From contig CACVAR010000298.1 of assembly GCA_902727905.1 (NCBI GenBank), positions 1-17,925 on the forward strand: a stretch of DNA of 17,925 nucleotides. The letters run 5' to 3'. The notes beneath the pieces are model-generated. The model ran no database searches and was not told the origin of the DNA. It saw only the letters and a program-made list of their open reading frames with translations. Within the stretch, counting starts at the first letter, position 1. The number at the start of each line of letters is the position of its first letter. This DNA comes from an uncultured Sulfurovum sp. (GTDB lineage Bacteria > Campylobacterota > Campylobacteria > Campylobacterales > Sulfurovaceae). The translations under genes were made by a program, and so were the position numbers. This document shows positions 1 through 8,591 of the stretch, piece after piece.

Positions 1-1450
1 AAATTGGATACCCATAATCCCACCATGTCAATGTATAATCTTTCTCTGAAGCCATCTCATCAAGTTTTACCAAGTCATTCACTTCTGTTTTATTTAATAC
101 AGTTGGAACTAAATAGCCTTGAATATGCGTAATGTTAGGATAAATTAACGCTGCTGTAGCTAAAACAATAAATGCATATTTAGACAGGTTTTTAAACTTT
201 TCATCTTTAACACTTGTTTTAATCAAATCACCAATAATATATAAAAGATAAATTCCTGATAATGCAGCAACTGGTACGGCATATACAGTAAAACGTAATC
301 CTCCAATCATCGAGAAAACTCCCACACCAATAAGTGGTAAAGCTATGAGAAACGCTTTATGTCTCATTACCAAAAATACATAACCAATCAGACTTAAGAT
401 TACTCCTACTTGGGAACCAGAAATCCTATTTGCCATTGTTTCAAAAGGAATTGCTCCTGCCTCACGTACAGTTTGGACTACCTCATAGAACTTTAGACTT
501 CCATCAGCTACACCACGATCTGCATAGATAAGTACTTTTGATAAAATAACTGTAAAAACATTCCCAAAAAAGAGAAAAGCAACAAAGAAAAACAAAGCTG
601 TATAGATCAAGTACTTTTCCTCTAGTCGCTTACTAAGTAATAGTACTAGTGCCATCATGAAAATAATAATTCTAATTTCAATAGAAAGCGTAATCATCAA
701 TGGAATACTAAAGAGAATAATACTTCCATACAATGAAAAATGACCTTCACTAAAAGCTTTTGTTTCTTGACCTCTAATCAAACCTTTATATTCAAGAATT
801 AAATAAGCAGCTAATAAAATATACATTGCATAAACTAACATCAAACCTTGAGGATAGAAATAAGGATATATAAAAATTAGAAAAGCAGTAAAAATAATTC
901 CTACAATGTTTTTATTATAAACTACGTTTAAAAAAGAGTAAAAAATCATAAACTGCAAAAAAACAGAAAACATATCTGAGTCATAATAACCAACCATAGT
1001 ACGGTTATAGTAGCTCCATGCAATAGACCCCAAGAGTGCTGCTAAAAATCCCAGTAATGTATTTCCTAGTAAACGTCCCGTAAGTACAATAGGGATAACA
1101 ATTAAAGAAGAAATAACTGCGGGGAGATAAAGTGAAACTGTATCCAATGAAAAAGAAGTAAATTTAGTAGCATATGCTGTTAGAAGTACTAAACCTGGAC
1201 TTGCACGAAATGCACTTGCACGCTGTTTGTCTTCAGCAATAACACCATTAATAATATCTCTCGCTCCGGTGGAAAAGAAATAACCATCATTAGTATTAAT
1301 CATCAACTCACCAGCATAATGCATTGCAGAACTACCTTCAAAGTGTATAGGCCAATACATCCGTACACCCATACTAAATACATAGGCTAAAACAATAAAA
1401 AGTACTATTGCTAAGCTATTTTTTTCAAAAAACTCTTCTATTTTTGTCAC
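1..1450 (-). CDS. pglB: Oligosaccharyltransferase PglB (STT3 family), C-terminus cut by window edge
   Basis: This membrane enzyme transfers a lipid-linked glycan en bloc to asparagine in D/E-X-N-X-S/T sequons on the periplasmic side. I translated the minus strand by hand: one open frame of 483 residues runs from a GTG start to the left edge with no stop. The first external loop motif TNDGY is at 53-57 (D55 matches catalytic Asp54 of Campylobacter jejuni PglB), followed by YYNRTMVGYYDSDM at 147-160 (D157 and D159, metal-binding aspartates), VRE with E330 (counterpart of Glu319), GGLRFT with R386, and the sequon-binding WWDYG at 476-480 just before the edge. Many hydrophobic segments fill residues 12-440. 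About 230 C-terminal residues, including the MI motif, lie outside. The start has AAGGAAG at 1455-1461, four bases upstream of GTG, and an in-frame stop lies further upstream. It follows the PglA-like gene by 20 bases. Family assignment is very secure. Confidence 0.95.
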   Translation of the reverse strand, partial: MTKIEEFFEKNSLAIVLFIVLAYVFSMGVRMYWPIHFEGSSAMHYAGELMINTNDGYFFSTGARDIINGVIAEDKQRASAFRASPGLVLLTAYATKFTSFSLDTVSLYLPAVISSLIVIPIVLTGRLLGNTLLGFLAALLGSIAWSYYNRTMVGYYDSDMFSVFLQFMIFYSFLNVVYNKNIVGIIFTAFLIFIYPYFYPQGLMLVYAMYILLAAYLILEYKGLIRGQETKAFSEGHFSLYGSIILFSIPLMITLSIEIRIIIFMMALVLLLSKRLEEKYLIYTALFFFVAFLFFGNVFTVILSKVLIYADRGVADGSLKFYEVVQTVREAGAIPFETMANRISGSQVGVILSLIGYVFLVMRHKAFLIALPLIGVGVFSMIGGLRFTVYAVPVAALSGIYLLYIIGDLIKTSVKDEKFKNLSKYAFIVLATAALIYPNITHIQGYLVPTVLNKTEVNDLVKLDEMASEKDYTLTWWDYGYPI

Positions 1451-1470
1451 TATTCTTCCTTTTACAACAC

Positions 1471-2610
1471 TTATTTTTTAAGCTCTATATACAATTCTAA
1501 ATATTGTTCAACAATACGTTTAACATCAAACTCGTTTATTGCTAATATTCTACCATTTTCACCCATAACTTTTCGTTCATCACTATGCTTTAATAAGTAT
1601 TCTATCTTTTCTACTAATAATTCTGTATTTTGTATCGGTACTAAAAAACCATTTTTACCATTTTTTACTACTTCTCTACAACCTACAGTATTCGTTGTTA
1701 CAATTGGTTTCCCCATAGAGGCTGCTTCAAGTAATGTACGAGGAACACCTTCTCGATAACTTGGTAAAACATAAATATCCGACATGGCTGTAAGTTCAAA
1801 AATATCATCTCTATGTCCTAGCCAAAGAACATTTCCACTTTGTAAATATTCCCTATTAGCTGAACTATGGTTTCCTTCATCAATGTCACCAACCAAAATA
1901 AATTGTACGTTTTCTAAGTTAGAAAAATATGTAGAGGCTTCATAAAATTCTCTCACTCCTTTATGCCAAATGGCACGAGCCACCATTAATACAATTATTT
2001 TATTAGATAAATCTAAACTTTTTTCAAGTAGTTCAATCTCTTCTACTTGAATTTTTTCTGGGTCAAAAACTGAGGTATCAATCCCTACTGATTTAATAAT
2101 TTTAATTTTTTTATTCTTTATAACATTTTTTGACTCTAAATATTGAGGATCATCCGTGTTAACAAATACAACTTTATCTGAAAGTAAAAAAACCAGTTTA
2201 TATAGTTTTTCAATAACTGTACGAATCACTATATTTTTAACACTATCCTGAATATAAAATGAACCTAGTCCCTCCACTAAATTAATAATGGTTGGAACTT
2301 TAGCTATTTTAGCAGCTATAGTTCCATAAATATTTGGTTTAGCTGTAAAAGTATGAATCATATCTAATTTAAGTAGGTGGACTGCTCTATATATGTTATA
2401 TATTGCTTTAAGTTCTTTAAAAATATTTAGACTAGCACGTTCTATTTTATATTCAACAGCAATAATGCCATCTTTTTCAAATAATTCAAACTTATCCCCT
2501 CGAGGACAAATAGCATACACAGTATGTCCTTCTTCAACAAGGGCTTTCATGATAGGCAAGCGAAAAAGGTAAAGGTTCAGATCTAGATGTGAAAGAAAGG
2601 CTATTTTCAT
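1471..2610 (-). CDS. pglA: PglA-like family 4 glycosyltransferase
   Basis: This is a cytoplasmic GT4 (GT-B fold) glycosyltransferase of 379 residues. In C. jejuni, PglA adds the first GalNAc in alpha-1,3 linkage to undecaprenyl-PP-diNAcBac. The N-terminus MKIAFLSH is followed by LVEGLGSFYI at 111-120 and ARAIWHKGVREFYEA at 211-225, stretches that I recall as nearly identical in PglA. The donor-site E-x7-E signature is E287 to E295 within PSYREGVPRTLLEA. The gene lies directly upstream of pglB, with 20 bases between them, and one base after the stop of the preceding GT2 gene, so it is co-transcribed. Its resemblance to PglA and its neighbour suggest that it builds the conserved reducing end of the N-glycan. 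The exact donor sugar is inferred and could be GalNAc, GlcNAc or another HexNAc. Confidence 0.85.
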   Translation of the reverse strand: MKIAFLSHLDLNLYLFRLPIMKALVEEGHTVYAICPRGDKFELFEKDGIIAVEYKIERASLNIFKELKAIYNIYRAVHLLKLDMIHTFTAKPNIYGTIAAKIAKVPTIINLVEGLGSFYIQDSVKNIVIRTVIEKLYKLVFLLSDKVVFVNTDDPQYLESKNVIKNKKIKIIKSVGIDTSVFDPEKIQVEEIELLEKSLDLSNKIIVLMVARAIWHKGVREFYEASTYFSNLENVQFILVGDIDEGNHSSANREYLQSGNVLWLGHRDDIFELTAMSDIYVLPSYREGVPRTLLEAASMGKPIVTTNTVGCREVVKNGKNGFLVPIQNTELLVEKIEYLLKHSDERKVMGENGRILAINEFDVKRIVEQYLELYIELKK

Positions 2611-2611
2611 C

Positions 2612-3535
2612 TTACTTCATTTTCCTTCGTAGTTTTTTTAAAATTTCCAACAGTTTTAGGGGAACTAAGTAGGCTGGATAAAGCAATAAATAGAACCTGT
2701 CATTCTGCTTCTTCATCAATTGAATAATAGAAGAAATCGACTGATAATTTTTACTTAAGGCAAATCCACCATAAACAGTTATAAGAATATTCGAATAAAT
2801 AAATTTTCGGATACTCTCATAGTTTTTTTCATTTTGAAGTTTTTCTTTATTTTTATAAAACCACTTTAAAGGACAAGGCACAATAGCCTCAGAATGTACA
2901 GACACACTCCTATTAGACCCATTTAATCGATAGATAGATAATCTATTTGAAGAATATGCTAAGCTGCCCTTACGTCCTAACTCTAACCAAACACAAATGT
3001 CTTCACCTTTCTGTTCAGCTTCAGGGAAAATAACTTTAGATGACTTCCTGATGCAAACACTAGAAGAGTTAACCAATCTATAATTTGTTCTAAATGTTTC
3101 TGAAAAATTTTCAGTAAGACTTCTTCTGTCTTCATGCTTACTAACCTTTCCCTCTAGAAGATTACCATCCTCATTCATATATGTATGGGCAGTAGAATAG
3201 AATGTCGCATGAGGAAAAACTTCAATAAGTTTAACGATCTCCTCTAAAAAACCTTGTTCCCATAAATCATCTCCATCCAATAAGCATATATATTCATTTC
3301 TTGCTTCCAGTATTCCCCTATTTCTTGCACTAGATACTCCCATATTTTTTTGGGAAACAACATTTATCATATCTTTGAACTCTTCATTGATAAGTCTTAC
3401 AGCACTATCTGTTGACCCATCATCTACCACAATAACTTCATCTACTTCATAACTTTGATTTAGTACTGAGGTTAATGTATTAATAATGTCTTCCTCTTTG
3501 TTATATAAGGGAATTACTACTGAAAACTTTATCAT
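2612..3535 (-). CDS. Family 2 glycosyltransferase (first of two)
   Basis: A GT-A fold glycosyltransferase of 307 residues from the start chosen here. The N-terminus reads MIKFSVVIPLYN, with the nucleotide-binding VVDDGSTD at about 36-43 and the metal-binding DGDD at 87-90. The C-terminal third is basic and hydrophobic and may sit on the membrane. An in-frame ATG 18 bases upstream (3553) would give 313 residues. I prefer the ATG at 3535 because it overlaps the stop of the preceding gene as ATGA, the coupling also seen at 7147-7150, and because GT2 domains start just before the VVIPLYN strand. It would transfer one sugar of the glycan in the cytoplasm. Donor and acceptor cannot be read from the sequence. 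Confidence 0.85.
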   Translation of the reverse strand: MIKFSVVIPLYNKEEDIINTLTSVLNQSYEVDEVIVVDDGSTDSAVRLINEEFKDMINVVSQKNMGVSSARNRGILEARNEYICLLDGDDLWEQGFLEEIVKLIEVFPHATFYSTAHTYMNEDGNLLEGKVSKHEDRRSLTENFSETFRTNYRLVNSSSVCIRKSSKVIFPEAEQKGEDICVWLELGRKGSLAYSSNRLSIYRLNGSNRSVSVHSEAIVPCPLKWFYKNKEKLQNEKNYESIRKFIYSNILITVYGGFALSKNYQSISSIIQLMKKQNDRFYLLLYPAYLVPLKLLEILKKLRRKMK

Positions 3536-4500
3536 TTTGACAACATACTCCATAATCCATAAAAAAAGTATTTTGAAAAAAAGCCTTTAATCTCTTTTTT
3601 ATAATACATATTCCATAACCATTTCTTGCCCAATACTTTTAACAACTCAGTATCATCAAAAATGTTCTTCTGTTTATTTCCTTCTATAATTTTCTGAAAA
3701 TATTTTTTTAATACACTAAACTCTATATTATTCTCTTCTATTCGACTATTTACACTAAGATTAAAATGCAGTCGATTCTCTTCTTCACTATTCTGAATAC
3801 CTAGCTTCTTTAGACTCTTTTCAAAAATACTTTTTATTCTCTTATATCGCTCTTCTATTTTTCGATTAGCTTGTCGAGTAATACTATCTTCTAAAATTCT
3901 ATATCTCAATAGAGGTATTTTTAAGTTAGCAAACTTTGTATAATCTGCCAGCCGTATCCAGAGTTCAAAATCTTGTGATTGTAAAAAAGTTTCATTATAA
4001 AATAATTGATTTTCTAAGAGTAACGCTTTATTCATCATAACAGTGGGATGAGCAAAAACTGTTGAAAATAAGAGTTCACTTTTTAACATTTTATCAGTAG
4101 ATGATAATATCCAACTACTTCCAGTAGACAAGTTTAAAACAGCTGTACCACAAACACCTATCTCTGGATTGTTCCCCATAAAGCTAACTTGCTCTTCTAA
4201 GCGACTAGGGAGACTGATGTCATCGGCATCCATACGTGCGATATATTTACCTTTAGCTAATAATATACCTTCATTTAAAGAATATGGTAAACCTCTATTT
4301 TCTCTGTTGATCAGTACTATTCTATTATCTTTATCTGCATATTTTTCAATTATGTCTAAACTTTTATCTGTAGACCCATCATTAATTATAATGAATTCAA
4401 AACTTTTATATGTTTGATTTAAGATACTCTCTATCGCTTCATCTAAATACACTTCTGCATTATAAACAGACATTACAACAGAGATTATTACTGGTTCCAT
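3532..4500 (-). CDS. Family 2 glycosyltransferase (second of two)
   Basis: A 322-residue GT-A glycosyltransferase. The Rossmann-like start is IISVVMSVYNAE at 5-16, the nucleotide site is IINDGSTD at 38-45, and the metal-binding motif is RMDADD at 89-94. HPTVMMNK and SQDFELWIRL in the middle third are typical of GT2 enzymes of O-antigen and capsule loci. The C-terminal part (about 210-322) is charged and lysine-rich, then ends in an aromatic hydrophobic stretch that could contact the membrane. The gene overlaps the next one by four bases and starts seven bases after the methyltransferase stop. It probably adds one residue of the glycan. Its sugar specificity is unknown. It differs clearly from the neighbouring GT2, so the two are not a recent duplication. 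Confidence 0.88.
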   Translation of the reverse strand: MEPVIISVVMSVYNAEVYLDEAIESILNQTYKSFEFIIINDGSTDKSLDIIEKYADKDNRIVLINRENRGLPYSLNEGILLAKGKYIARMDADDISLPSRLEEQVSFMGNNPEIGVCGTAVLNLSTGSSWILSSTDKMLKSELLFSTVFAHPTVMMNKALLLENQLFYNETFLQSQDFELWIRLADYTKFANLKIPLLRYRILEDSITRQANRKIEERYKRIKSIFEKSLKKLGIQNSEEENRLHFNLSVNSRIEENNIEFSVLKKYFQKIIEGNKQKNIFDDTELLKVLGKKWLWNMYYKKEIKGFFSKYFFYGLWSMLSK

Positions 4501-4507
4501 AACAGCC

Positions 4508-5260
4508 CTATTTCTCTTTCTTTCTTAACTTTACATATATTCTTTCAGCATTATTTTCATTGGCATCAAAATAACGTTTTTTATATAAGTTATACAAAAA
4601 ATTATTCAGTCCCTTATGATTTAATATATAGAAACTATTATGTGTAAACTTATAAATAAGCTTTAAAAAAAATGAACCTCTTTGTATATACTTCATATCC
4701 TCAACATGAAAATACTTTCCAAAATACTCTTCCAATAAAGCCAATGTAAAATGTTGAGAATGCTTATACGACACTTCCATATTTGTACTAGGAACAGTTA
4801 AAAAGATTACACCATTTCTATTTAGCATCTGAGAAAGAGCCTCAACAAAATCATTACAAAAATCTAAAGGAATATGTTCAAAAACTTCAATAAGCGTTAA
4901 TGCATCACATTTTAAATCAAACTCCTTAGTAGTAATATCAGCATTTAAAAACTGCATATTTGGATTCATTGCTTTAGCTAAAGCAATAGCCTTTGATGAA
5001 TAGTCCACTCCCATAATTTTAAGTTCAGAAAATTCTATGTTTAATTCTCTGGTAAGTCTTCCGTCACCACAACCTATGTCAAAAAGGGTACTAGTATTTT
5101 CTAATTCCTTTTCAACTTCCTTTAAAACAAATTCAATTGCACTGGTATAATTTTTAGACCAGCCCCATGACAATGAATGGATAAAGTCTGCTCGAAAACT
5201 TGGGATATAATGATAGGGAAAATCATACTCCTCATCTTGATTAATCTGTTCTTCATTCAT
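4508..5260 (-). CDS. Class I SAM-dependent methyltransferase
   Basis: A 250-residue methyltransferase with a Rossmann fold. Motif I is FDIGCGDGRL at 60-69, the acidic ribose-binding loop is GVDYS at 84-88, the adenine-site NADIT follows, and LIEVFEHIP is the usual motif IV region of class I small-molecule methyltransferases. No signal peptide or membrane segment is visible. It sits between GT11 and GT2 genes, with gaps of 17 and 7 bases, so it probably methylates a sugar hydroxyl on the glycan or its precursor, for example as a capping step. The substrate is inferred only from context. A ubiquinone-type (UbiG-like) methyltransferase could look similar, but the glycan operon makes that unlikely. 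Confidence 0.8.
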   Translation of the reverse strand: MNEEQINQDEEYDFPYHYIPSFRADFIHSLSWGWSKNYTSAIEFVLKEVEKELENTSTLFDIGCGDGRLTRELNIEFSELKIMGVDYSSKAIALAKAMNPNMQFLNADITTKEFDLKCDALTLIEVFEHIPLDFCNDFVEALSQMLNRNGVIFLTVPSTNMEVSYKHSQHFTLALLEEYFGKYFHVEDMKYIQRGSFFLKLIYKFTHNSFYILNHKGLNNFLYNLYKKRYFDANENNAERIYVKLRKKEK

Positions 5261-5277
5261 ATTCTTCCTTTTCTAAC

Positions 5278-6129
5278 TTATGCTTCCATCGTACTAATTT
5301 CAATCCAAGAATTTGGACTCCACTTATAATTTTTAGGATTAATCGCCATCCATTGTTTAGGAGCAATAACAATCTTTTCTTTATAATCATTTAGCCAAGC
5401 ACCCCACCAGCTAAACGAACTATTTGCAACAATATTGTGATGACAACTTTTCATTAACTCTAAGTCTTCAAGTTCAGATTCACTCTCCTCAATATAAGTG
5501 ACTTCTTTTATAAAAGAAAAGTTTTCCTTACACCATGGAATATCATTTGAAAATATAAAAAACTGTGGATTCTCCACTTTACCTTTCATATATTCAATAG
5601 CTCTCTTATAGTAATCTACACTTAATATACCTATTTCTGGATGTTTTAAATAGTCACCTCTTCGCACATGTACAGAAATGCCAGATGAACTTTTAATATT
5701 TAAAAGAGATGCTTCTGCCTTAGGACTTAACATTTTATTTAATTTAAAGTCCTCTAGCAAACTCTTTCTTATATCTAAAAAGTATGCTTCATTCTGCCAA
5801 TACCCATCTAAGTAAATATCTTTATAACTAAACACCTTATCATCATAAATAGTACGTTCTTTTTCAAGATAATAGCTTTTAGGTTTAAAAAAATTAAGTT
5901 TATTAAAAATACGATTATCAAAACCTCTCAACCTAAATATTTCATCTTCCTTAGCAAGTGATACTTCCAATGAAAAAGCATTCAGACGATACCCATTATG
6001 AAGTTTATATGTTTCATAAGCTGTGGTATCTAATTTAAAAATATCATTTCGAACAGTTGCAATTGATTTTGCTATTGCATACTGGAACATTTGGTTACCA
6101 AGCCCACCTGTAATTTTACTTATAATCAT
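5278..6129 (-). CDS. Family 11 (alpha-1,2-fucosyltransferase type) glycosyltransferase
   Basis: A 283-residue GT11 enzyme. The family start GGLGNQMFQYAIA is at 8-20, the GDP-fucose-binding motif HVRRGDY is at 154-160, FIFSNDIPWCK is at about 191-201, and SSFSWWGAWLN is at 237-247. These are the conserved motifs of bacterial alpha-1,2-fucosyltransferases such as FutC and WbsJ, and the length fits. The gene overlaps the upstream GT10 gene by 14 bases. Known members transfer L-fucose from GDP-fucose to galactose. GT11 enzymes also occur in colitose-containing O-antigen loci (for example WbgN of E. coli O55), so with colD in this operon the donor could be GDP-colitose. The family is certain, the donor is not. 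Confidence 0.93.
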   Translation of the reverse strand: MIISKITGGLGNQMFQYAIAKSIATVRNDIFKLDTTAYETYKLHNGYRLNAFSLEVSLAKEDEIFRLRGFDNRIFNKLNFFKPKSYYLEKERTIYDDKVFSYKDIYLDGYWQNEAYFLDIRKSLLEDFKLNKMLSPKAEASLLNIKSSSGISVHVRRGDYLKHPEIGILSVDYYKRAIEYMKGKVENPQFFIFSNDIPWCKENFSFIKEVTYIEESESELEDLELMKSCHHNIVANSSFSWWGAWLNDYKEKIVIAPKQWMAINPKNYKWSPNSWIEISTMEA

Positions 6130-7150
6130 TAGCTATACCAACTGTATTTTGAATAATCGTATCAACAAAACCTTCACTCTTGAATTGATATGCCATATGA
6201 GATTTTAAATACGCATCAATATTATTTAAATATTGAAGATATTCAGAATCCGACATCTTTTGAAGAAAATCATATAGCTCGTCATAAGAACTAAAATCTC
6301 TTTTATTTATAAAACAATTTTTTGGTACATGCTCCAAAACATTGTCAGCACCCCAATAAATAGGTACACATCCAGCAAAGAAACTATCAAATATCTTTTC
6401 TGTAATATATCCTGTAATATCTTTAGCATTTTCATAACATATAGAGAATTTATAGCTCTCCATCACTTCCTTCTTATTATCAACCATACCCTTATAGGAA
6501 ATATAATTCTGATTAGTTATATTCCCATATATTTCTGATAAATAAGGTATTCTATTAAACACTCTTATATACTTCGGACCATTAAACCTATATTTACCCC
6601 ACCCAACACCATATAAGTCAAAGTCATTTAAATGATTTTTTTCAAACCAGCGTATCGCTTCTCTTCTTTTTTCATACAAGTCATCTTTTCGTGAATAAGG
6701 AGGGTTTTTATTTGCTGAAATTAATACACAAAGTTTTTCTTTATTCTCTAAATTCTTATTTATTGTTTCAGGAAATAAATGTGCATAGTTAACTTTAAAA
6801 TATTTTTTATTATCAATTAGGTCATCTGCCCAAGTAAAAATTTTATTAAAATGTTTGTGTTTATTTTTATCATAATTATCAGGTCTAATAAAAGCGCTCT
6901 CAGATAATATAATATATGATTTACCTATCTCTTGTCCTTCAGGTAATTTACTCGGCATATTACTTGCATATATTACTATTTCAGAATTCTCTATGCTATT
7001 TATATCATGAGTTGCTAAATCATATCCATATTCTTCAAATGCTTTTTTTAACTTAGTAAATCTATCAAATATATTATCTCTATGTGCATTTTCATCAAAT
7101 ATTACATTGCCTTGTAAATATTCTGAGACCACGAGGGAAGCTTTTTTCAT
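6116..7150 (-). CDS. Family 10 (alpha-1,3/4-fucosyltransferase type) glycosyltransferase
   Basis: A 344-residue GT10 enzyme with a GT-B fold. The donor-binding signature is clear: FSICYEN at 235-241, then GYITEKIFDSFFAGCVPIYW starting at 247 and GADN up to 270. The N-terminal acceptor half (1-150) is less conserved, as is usual. The C-terminus has no heptad repeats or amphipathic membrane tail like those of Helicobacter pylori FutA/FutB. The start codon overlaps the flippase stop as ATGA (7147-7150), which implies coupled translation. Known members add L-fucose in alpha-1,3 or 1,4 linkage to GlcNAc. Here the donor could be GDP-fucose or the 3-deoxy analogue GDP-colitose. Confidence 0.92.
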   Translation of the reverse strand: MKKASLVVSEYLQGNVIFDENAHRDNIFDRFTKLKKAFEEYGYDLATHDINSIENSEIVIYASNMPSKLPEGQEIGKSYIILSESAFIRPDNYDKNKHKHFNKIFTWADDLIDNKKYFKVNYAHLFPETINKNLENKEKLCVLISANKNPPYSRKDDLYEKRREAIRWFEKNHLNDFDLYGVGWGKYRFNGPKYIRVFNRIPYLSEIYGNITNQNYISYKGMVDNKKEVMESYKFSICYENAKDITGYITEKIFDSFFAGCVPIYWGADNVLEHVPKNCFINKRDFSSYDELYDFLQKMSDSEYLQYLNNIDAYLKSHMAYQFKSEGFVDTIIQNTVGIANDYK

Positions 7151-8580
7151 GATACCATCTCCTTTTGTTTTTTTAAACTTAACATATATACCCCTAATAA
7201 AAAATATAATCCCATCACAAAAACAATTAGTAATGTTATAAACATTGAATAGTCTGTATCAAGAAAGTAAGCTACGCCAAAAGGAACAGCTATTAGTAAA
7301 GCCTTAGCAAGAGAAATTAGGTCTATAGTAATGGCTAAAAGCTTTTTCATACTAATAAAAAGTATTAAAAATATACTCATATAAGCAACTGTAAGTACTA
7401 AAGGAATTAACCATAAGTCATTACTAAAGTCTACTAAATATAAAGTAACTATGGAAATGACAAAACCTACTGTATAAGGTAGAATCGTGCTGTTTGTCTT
7501 CAATTCTGACTGAGATACTAAATAAACTATATTTGTACTCACTCTAAAAAACTCTATCATCGCTCCAAGTAGCACATAAATGTATGCTTCATGGAACTTC
7601 TCAGCAACAAGTACTTTTGTTAAGTAGGGAGATAAACTCATTACAAATAACATCAATAACAAGTAAATAGGTAATATCATTGATGCTACTTCATTCCATG
7701 CTTCTGCTCGTTTTTTTTCCATTGCATTCGTTATTTTTTTTAAATATATTGGATTAAAGTATTGTGTTGCTAGTCCTTCAACTGCAGAGAAGATGGCTCC
7801 TGAGATAGATAATCCAACAGCAATAAAAGCTAAGACCTCAATAGAGTATTTGAGTTCAATAATAAATCTATAAGAAATATTCTGTCCCCATTGTAAAAAA
7901 AGTGTCAGAGTAATAGGAATAATAAAATACGATACTTTTTTTACATACTCTTTATTTAAAATTGATTTCATCTTAAATAAAGAGAAATGATTATTTTTAC
8001 TTAAATACTTATAGACAAATACTGTAAAAAACAACTGGGCTACAGCTATACCATAAAGCCAAGACATTGCACTTTTATCAAAAAAATAAACAAAAACTAA
8101 AGATAGAACTAAACTTAGTAAAAGTGTCATCACTAAATACTTAATAAACTTTATTCTATCGCCAAGTGTATTGACAACACTAATAAGTACCCCATGTGTT
8201 CCAGCAACAAGCGCAATAAATACAAATAACAGAAAGTCAAAAAGGCTATAGTATTTACTATACCCAAAATATTCAAATATCCCATATCCAAAAATTAGCG
8301 ATACAAAGATAATGAAGACTCTCAATAAAATTAAGGTATTCGTTGCAGTTAAAAGATTTTTTGAAGTCTCCCAAGCTATAAGATATCTTCCATAATATTG
8401 ACCCAAAGGATTTAAAAATGTAAAATTAAAAAACATTAAAATTGTAAGTAGTAAGTAATAATTTCCTACCTCTTCTGTACTTAAAACTTCTGTTAAAATT
8501 TTAATAGACACTAATGCAATAATAACTTGCAAGACTTTCCCCATTGCCAAGATAATAATGTCTTTTCTTTCTTGAGTCAC
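7147..8580 (-). CDS. Wzx-like polysaccharide/oligosaccharide flippase
   Basis: A 477-residue integral membrane protein with about 12-14 hydrophobic segments spread over its length, and short basic loops such as the one near residues 280-290 with ITNAMEKKRAEAW. Topology and context match the MOP/PST flippase superfamily (Wzx, RfbX), which moves undecaprenyl-PP-linked glycans from the cytoplasmic to the periplasmic face. Sequence motifs in this family are weak, so the call rests mainly on topology, length and neighbours. It lies between colD, 11 bases upstream, and the GT10 gene, which it overlaps by four bases. It may replace the ABC flippase PglK of the C. jejuni pathway. Two runs of eight A on the coding strand lie at 7734-7741 and 7711-7718. 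Confidence 0.8.
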   Translation of the reverse strand: MTQERKDIIILAMGKVLQVIIALVSIKILTEVLSTEEVGNYYLLLTILMFFNFTFLNPLGQYYGRYLIAWETSKNLLTATNTLILLRVFIIFVSLIFGYGIFEYFGYSKYYSLFDFLLFVFIALVAGTHGVLISVVNTLGDRIKFIKYLVMTLLLSLVLSLVFVYFFDKSAMSWLYGIAVAQLFFTVFVYKYLSKNNHFSLFKMKSILNKEYVKKVSYFIIPITLTLFLQWGQNISYRFIIELKYSIEVLAFIAVGLSISGAIFSAVEGLATQYFNPIYLKKITNAMEKKRAEAWNEVASMILPIYLLLMLFVMSLSPYLTKVLVAEKFHEAYIYVLLGAMIEFFRVSTNIVYLVSQSELKTNSTILPYTVGFVISIVTLYLVDFSNDLWLIPLVLTVAYMSIFLILFISMKKLLAITIDLISLAKALLIAVPFGVAYFLDTDYSMFITLLIVFVMGLYFLLGVYMLSLKKQKEMVS

Positions 8581-8591
8581 GATAGTATTCT

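Noticed and set aside
1..1450. O-antigen polymerase or ligase as the identity of the left-edge membrane protein
   Set aside because: The NDGY, YYDSDM, GLRFT and WWDYG motifs in the right order and spacing are those of PglB.
2612..3553. ATG at 3553 as start of the first GT2 gene
   Set aside because: The ATG at 3535 forms an ATGA overlap with the preceding stop and begins just before the GT2 fold. The upstream ATG adds six residues and lacks a clear ribosome binding site.
4169..4417. Plus-strand open frame of 82 codons inside the second GT2 gene
   Set aside because: It is the antisense shadow of a clear GT2 domain, including the DXD region, and shows no family features of its own.
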